Shown in pieces: positions 12,281 to 15,792 of a DNA stretch of 15,792 nucleotides. The notes under the pieces are model-generated. The model saw only the letters and a program-made list of their open reading frames with translations, was not told where the DNA came from and did no database searches. How positions within the stretch are numbered: position 1 is the stretch's first letter; the number at the start of each line of letters is the position of its first letter. Position numbers and translations under genes: made by a program. Source of the stretch: Gp1-AA122 sp035631655 (lineage in GTDB: Bacteria; Acidobacteriota; Terriglobia; Terriglobales; Acidobacteriaceae); NCBI GenBank assembly GCA_035631655.1, contig DASQIH010000075.1:1-15792 (forward strand). Reading direction: 5' to 3'.

Positions 12281-14455
12281 TTAGACCTTTCTCACCGAGA
12301 CGAACGTCTCGTGCAGGGATGCGTTACCGGAAACCTTGTCCCACGCGGTTTCCAGCAGTTCGGTATCGCAGCCGCCGGCTCCCGCAACCAGGCGCTGCCA
12401 CTTGGATTTCTTGCCGTAGCCATGCAGCATGAACACGCAGTCGGGACGGATTTCCTGCGTCACTTTCGCCTTGAGCCGGACCGCGCCCACCGTGCTCGCC
12501 ACTTCGACGCGATCCCCATCCGCAATCCCCAGGTTGTCAGCTGCGGATTGATTCAGCCATAGGCTGTTCGCCGGGGCAAACTGGTTCAGCCAGGCATTGT
12601 TGGTGCTGTTGGCATGCGTAAAGTATGCGCGGCGGCCGGTAAGGATTCGGAACTTGCCCAGCGGCGGCTGGGCTGGAGCTTGGTAGACGGGCAGCGGGTC
12701 GTAGTTCGCTTCCTGCAACCGCTCCGAAAAAAGCTCGATCTTGCCCGACTTGGTCACGAAACGATGCTCCGCGTTGAGCGTGGAGCCGTACTTCGGGAAA
12801 TCCCGCGGCACATAAACGCCGTGCTTCTTCAGATACTCGAGCGGCGCCTCGAGAGGTAATTCCTTGACCTGGGCCGCGATCCACTGATCCAGTGTGTAGT
12901 CGAAGTACTGGGACAGCCCAAGCCGTTTCGCCAGACCTTGCGCGATCTCGAGGGTGGTCTTGGTGTCGTGGGCGGGTTTGACTACCTGCTGACGGTACAC
13001 AACGACCGGCGTAATTCCCGACAGCACTTCAACCGGATCGGTGCGTTCCAGATAGGTCGACTCGGGGAAAACAACGTCGGCGTACCAGGCCGTGTCGCTC
13101 ATCTGGATGTCAATCACTCCAACGAAGTCCATCTGTTGCAGCATCTCAAGCGTGCGCCCCTGGTTGGGCAAAGCGTTGAGCGGGTCCTGCTTGTGCACCA
13201 TCCACGCCTTTACCGGGTACGGTGTGCCGGCAATCACGTTCTCTCGCAACTTGAGATACGCGCCGTCGCCCTTGGCTGCGAGGGGGAAATTCTTGTCCAT
13301 CTCGTCGACGCGGGGCGCCGTGGGATCGTCCCAGGGAAGAAACAGATATTCGCCCAGCGCGATCTTTCCGTTCGGCACCATGCCACCCTCGCGATCCCAG
13401 CTGCCCACAATCGCATTGAGAATGGCTTGCGCACGCCGCATATGAAAGTCTTCTCGGTACCAGGAGGAACGGCGCCCGGCGTAGTACACGGCGCGCGGCG
13501 CCGCGTCGGAAAACTCGCGCGCGATGCGCGTAATGTCCTTCGCTGGAATCTCGGTTTCCTTCTCCGCCCAGTCGGGAGTGAAAGGTTTCAGGTGTTCGAC
13601 CAGTTTGTCGAAGCCGACCGTGTAGTTGGCTACAAACTCCTTGTCGTAACGGTTCTCGCTCACGATTACGTTCAGCATGGCCAGCATGAAGGCGAGATCG
13701 GTTCCAGGCCGAATGGGATACCACTCGTCGGCCTTGGAGGCGGTTACAGTAAAACGCGGGTCCAGATAAATGAGTTTGGCCTTGCGGTATTCGGCCGATT
13801 CGATCAGGTCCATCGTGTCTGGCGTGATGAACGATTCCAGTCGGTTCGCGCCTGACATGATGATGTATTTCGAGTTCAGTAAATCGAACGATGGGACCGT
13901 CCCGAAGGTGAGCGAATACGCCAGATTCACCGAGGCGAGGCAGAGCGAGGGATGCCGAACCTGGTTGGGAGATCCAAAGGCCGCTCCTAGGTTCCGGAAG
14001 AAGACCTCCTGGAAGCTCTCGGTCGAAGACCATAGTGTGCCTTGTGGGCCATATTTGTCCTTGGTTTCCGAAAGCTTCTTGGCAGTAAAGTCGAAAGCCT
14101 CGTCCCATGAAGCCGGGCGCCAGTTCCCCTCTCCGCGGTTCCCGGCCCGGATTAGCGGACGCTTGAGACGTGCCGAATCGTACACCTGCTGCAATCCGGC
14201 GTTCCCCCGGGCGCAGAGCATGCCCCTGGACTTCGGGTTTTCAGGATTGGGATTAAGTTTATGGATGACTCCGTTTTCCACCACTGCAATCAGCGAACAC
14301 TTGTTCACGCACATCTCGCACGTGGTGGGTATCTCGACTCGCTTTGCCTCCTTTTGTTGCGAGTGGCTGAACGGCTTCACATAAGCCAGCGAGGCTCCAA
14401 TCGCCGCGCCTGCGGCGCCTCCCGCCGAAAACTTCAGAAACTTCCGCCGATCCAT
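12281..14455 (-). CDS. molybdopterin oxidoreductase catalytic subunit (PsrA/PhsA-like)
   Basis: The 724-residue product is counted from ATG 14455, chosen for GAGG 5 bases upstream (14461-14464) and the TAT signal D-R-R-K-F-L-K-F at residues 2-9. A start 18 codons earlier lacks support. Cys46/49/53/81 (CX2CX3CX27C) bind one [4Fe-4S] cluster. Cys172 in H-P-S-L-C is placed as the molybdenum ligand, as in polysulfide and thiosulfate reductases. The C-terminal 120 residues form the dinucleotide-binding domain (G-I-A-D-G-D-R-V-E-V). The family reduces S-S bonds or oxyanions in the periplasm with bis-MGD. With the ferredoxin and NrfD genes this is a complete PsrABC-type complex. Polysulfide, thiosulfate or tetrathionate are likely substrates. 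Arsenate is less likely because ArrA proteins are usually longer, but the ArsR neighbour keeps it open. Confidence 0.92.
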   Translation of the reverse strand: MDRRKFLKFSAGGAAGAAIGASLAYVKPFSHSQQKEAKRVEIPTTCEMCVNKCSLIAVVENGVIHKLNPNPENPKSRGMLCARGNAGLQQVYDSARLKRPLIRAGNRGEGNWRPASWDEAFDFTAKKLSETKDKYGPQGTLWSSTESFQEVFFRNLGAAFGSPNQVRHPSLCLASVNLAYSLTFGTVPSFDLLNSKYIIMSGANRLESFITPDTMDLIESAEYRKAKLIYLDPRFTVTASKADEWYPIRPGTDLAFMLAMLNVIVSENRYDKEFVANYTVGFDKLVEHLKPFTPDWAEKETEIPAKDITRIAREFSDAAPRAVYYAGRRSSWYREDFHMRRAQAILNAIVGSWDREGGMVPNGKIALGEYLFLPWDDPTAPRVDEMDKNFPLAAKGDGAYLKLRENVIAGTPYPVKAWMVHKQDPLNALPNQGRTLEMLQQMDFVGVIDIQMSDTAWYADVVFPESTYLERTDPVEVLSGITPVVVYRQQVVKPAHDTKTTLEIAQGLAKRLGLSQYFDYTLDQWIAAQVKELPLEAPLEYLKKHGVYVPRDFPKYGSTLNAEHRFVTKSGKIELFSERLQEANYDPLPVYQAPAQPPLGKFRILTGRRAYFTHANSTNNAWLNQFAPANSLWLNQSAADNLGIADGDRVEVASTVGAVRLKAKVTQEIRPDCVFMLHGYGKKSKWQRLVAGAGGCDTELLETAWDKVSGNASLHETFVSVRKV

Positions 14456-14486
14456 AAGCACCTCGCTTCCGCAGGCCCACGTGTGA

Positions 14487-14513
14487 GAAGGTGAAACTTG
14501 TGGGCTCACCTTC
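14487..14513 (-). other. stem-loop between cytochrome c and molybdoenzyme genes
   Basis: GAAGGTGA (14487-14494) and TCACCTTC (14506-14513) pair perfectly around an 11-base loop. It lies in the 118-base gap between the cytochrome c stop and the catalytic-subunit start, in the transcript of both. It has no U-run, so it is more likely an mRNA processing or stabilising element than a terminator. Confidence 0.5.
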
Positions 14514-14573
14514 CTCGTTCAGCCCTCTTCTGCTGCCGAGACAAGACACCAATTTCGACGACCCGTGTCCTGC

Positions 14574-14915
14574 TTACTTGCCGCAGGTTTCCGGCTGGGG
14601 CGAATCGGCTGCGTGCTGGACCAGGAAAGTCGAGGCATCCAGCAGTTGGTCCGCGGGCAGATACTTGCTCAGAGGCTCTTTCCCGTGGTTGTGGGTACCC
14701 TTGGCAAAGTAGGCGCGCCACTGCGCCATGGTTTTGTTCAGGGGCGTGACTTCCCCTCCCGCCGCGCCCTTGGTGTGGCATTCCTTGCAGGTCTGGCGGA
14801 AATAGTAACGTCCTTTGTTCTCGCTCCCCTTCTGAGCGGCACGCGCAACGGAAAACAGCCCGCCGACGATGATGAGGGCCGAAAAGATCAACAGCGCTTT
14901 GTGGAACCTTGCCAT
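14574..14915 (-). CDS. small monohaem cytochrome c
   Basis: The 113-residue product starts at ATG 14915, with GGAGGT seven bases upstream (14923-14928). The longer start at 14954 lacks this. A signal peptide (residues 1-27, ending V-A-R-A) leads to a mature protein with one haem site, C-K-E-C-H, preceded by G-R-Y-Y-F-R-Q-T as in class I-type cytochromes. Met76 is not evident as an axial ligand in a clear motif; the Met in N-K-T-M or one of the His in T-H-N-H may serve. The C-terminus is D-S-P-Q-P-E-T-C-G-K with an extra Cys. It is the first gene of the molybdoenzyme cluster and is probably its soluble electron partner in the periplasm. The 118-base gap to the next gene leaves room for separate control. 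Confidence 0.85.
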   Translation of the reverse strand: MARFHKALLIFSALIIVGGLFSVARAAQKGSENKGRYYFRQTCKECHTKGAAGGEVTPLNKTMAQWRAYFAKGTHNHGKEPLSKYLPADQLLDASTFLVQHAADSPQPETCGK

Positions 14916-14990
14916 GACAATGACCTCCGCTACCTTAGTTTCGATGTTTCGCAACTGTGGTCAGCATAGAACGATCCCAGCGTATCAGGC

Positions 14991-15006
14991 TGTGACCTAC
15001 GGCACA
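14991..15006. promoter_or_regulatory. CRP/FNR-family site (one mismatch)
   Basis: TGTGACCTACGGCACA matches TGTGA-N6-TCACA with one mismatch (GCACA). It lies 76 bases upstream of the cytochrome c start on the minus strand, in the intergenic region shared with the divergent barrel gene. Confidence 0.5.
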
Positions 15007-15056
15007 TGATTGCGTGATTTAGAACTTGCGAAGTTGCTTAACTAATTACAACGTCG

Positions 15057-15072
15057 TGTGACCTGGATCACC
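15057..15072. promoter_or_regulatory. CRP/FNR-family site (one mismatch)
   Basis: TGTGACCTGGATCACC matches TGTGA-N6-TCACA except for its last base. Its centre is 66 bases from that of the site at 14991-15006. It lies about 130 bases before the barrel gene start at 15205. Confidence 0.5.
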
Positions 15073-15204
15073 GCAAAGAAGCCCTGACGACTGCCACGAT
15101 ACAAGTGCCCTGCTCCGGCGGTGTGCAGATGGGAATGCCGGGGCGGCCCGGCCCCGCAGCTCCACCGTGCAGGCCGCGATTTCATAGTCGAGAGGAACTC
15201 TTTT

Positions 15205-15792
15205 ATGCGAAAGCTCCTATTGGCCGTATTGATGTTCCTGCTGACCGCGGGGCTGTGGGCACAGTCGGCGCCACCGGCGACGGACGATGCCGCACAGCTA
15301 AGGCAGGAGATCGATCAACTCAAGAAAACCGTCAACGCGCTCGAACAGCGCCTCGATGCGCAGCAAAAGACCGCCCAACCAACTGCCGCGCAGCCGGCCG
15401 GAAAGAAAGAGGAGGCCGTCTCCACCACCGACCTGCAAACCAGCGTCCGCGACCTGAATGACCGCGTCCTCGAAACGGAGAGGAAGTCTCTTCGTGACCG
15501 CCTGGAGTGGGGCGGCGACTATCGCTTCGAGGCCCACACTATCATGGGCAACGTTCCCGCCCACTACGACGGCATGCAATTGCAGAACCTGACGGTGAAG
15601 ACGTTGTGGCTGTTCGCGCCTACGTCACAGGGCGGGCTGGGCCTGACTTTTGATCCGAGCATGCTCCAGCAGATGACTCCGAACCAGTTCGCTGGGTTCG
15701 TCGGTCAACAGTTGCAACAGAACTACAGCCAGTACCAGTTCTTCAGTAACAATTTGACCTTCGGAGGACTGAAACAGTCCATTGGCCAGTTC
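15205..15792 (+). CDS. coiled-coil plus probable outer-membrane beta-barrel protein (3' end outside window)
   Basis: The first 196 codons are present and the frame is open to the right edge. AGGA lies eight bases before the ATG. The signal peptide is M-R-K-L-L-L-A-V-L-M-F-L-L-T-A-G-L-W-A (cut near residue 19/20). Residues about 30-56 and 76-96 are heptad-like, charged coiled-coil segments (L-R-Q-E-I-D-Q-L-K-K-T-V-N-A-L-E). Then W-G-G-D-Y-R-F-E-A-H begins amphipathic, Gln/Phe/Asn-rich text typical of barrel strands. The order coiled coil, D-R-L-x-W-x-G-D-Y-R-F, strands is found in porin-like families such as DUF3373; I assign only the general type. It is divergent from the cytochrome/molybdoenzyme operon and shares its regulatory region. 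A substrate or electron route across the outer membrane for that system is a possible role. Confidence 0.75.
   Translation, partial: MRKLLLAVLMFLLTAGLWAQSAPPATDDAAQLRQEIDQLKKTVNALEQRLDAQQKTAQPTAAQPAGKKEEAVSTTDLQTSVRDLNDRVLETERKSLRDRLEWGGDYRFEAHTIMGNVPAHYDGMQLQNLTVKTLWLFAPTSQGGLGLTFDPSMLQQMTPNQFAGFVGQQLQQNYSQYQFFSNNLTFGGLKQSIGQF

Noticed and set aside
12938..14108. Long plus- and minus-strand frames inside the molybdoenzyme gene.
   Set aside because: They are alternative-frame shadows of a well-supported catalytic subunit; their products have no domain signature.
12281..14455. Naming the molybdoenzyme an arsenate reductase (ArrA) because of the ArsR neighbour.
   Set aside because: Length, the H-P-S-L-C ligand context and the ferredoxin/NrfD order fit PsrA/PhsA better, and the ArsR protein lacks the arsenic-binding motif. 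A profile search against ArrA, PsrA, PhsA and TtrA would decide.
15001..15013. Sigma-54-like GGCACATGATTGC in the divergent region.
   Set aside because: GG and GC are separated by nine bases instead of the required ten, and the bases also form part of a CRP-type site.

Overview
This window reads as a respiratory and electron-transfer region of a Gram-negative anaerobe or facultative anaerobe. It is moderately GC-rich and carries many c-type cytochromes, a TAT-exported molybdenum enzyme, a lipoprotein and a probable outer-membrane barrel. The mix of Gly/aromatic-rich secreted proteins, repeat-built multihaem cytochromes, a PadR regulator and a plausible sigma-54 promoter fits Acidobacteriota best. 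That assignment is inferred from gene style, not from a marker gene.

Layout. (1) At the left edge is the 3' part of a repeat-built multihaem cytochrome c (2-1435, +), with 19 complete CXXCH sites in 73-77-residue tri-haem units. (2) Two exported proteins of unknown role lie on the minus strand: a probable lipoprotein with an SH3-like C-terminus (1551-2681) and a protein with TagO/VasI-like features (2773-3387). (3) A 586-base gap holds a good sigma-54 promoter and a long structured leader. It leads to a secreted Gly/Phe/Trp-rich protein (3974-5152). (4) A gene-poor stretch follows (5153-5651).

(5) The first respiratory unit is on the plus strand. It comprises a PadR regulator with an N-terminal Cys cluster (5652-6080) behind a sigma-70 promoter inside an inverted repeat. 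Next come a CRP/FNR-type palindrome, a second sigma-70 promoter, and a tight three-gene operon. The operon encodes a ZnuA/TroA-like binding protein that has lost its metal-binding histidines (6371-7300), a membrane-anchored octahaem cytochrome with one CX3CH site (7333-9468), and a four-helix b-type cytochrome (9465-10097). I read the last two as a quinone-linked periplasmic redox complex. The job of the ZnuA-like protein is unknown and is the most interesting question here.

(6) The second respiratory unit is on the minus strand, in the order monohaem cytochrome c (14574-14915), PsrA/PhsA-type molybdopterin catalytic subunit (12281-14455), four-cluster ferredoxin subunit (11726-12277), NrfD/PsrC membrane subunit (10757-11713) and ArsR-type regulator (10389-10724). 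This is a classic complex iron-sulfur molybdoenzyme, probably acting on a sulfur compound such as polysulfide or thiosulfate. (7) Divergent from it, a coiled-coil plus probable beta-barrel protein begins at 15205 and runs off the right edge. Two CRP/FNR-type palindromes lie in the shared intergenic region. A third of the same type lies before the octahaem operon, so a common regulator may coordinate both systems.

No tRNA, rRNA, CRISPR array or insertion sequence was seen.
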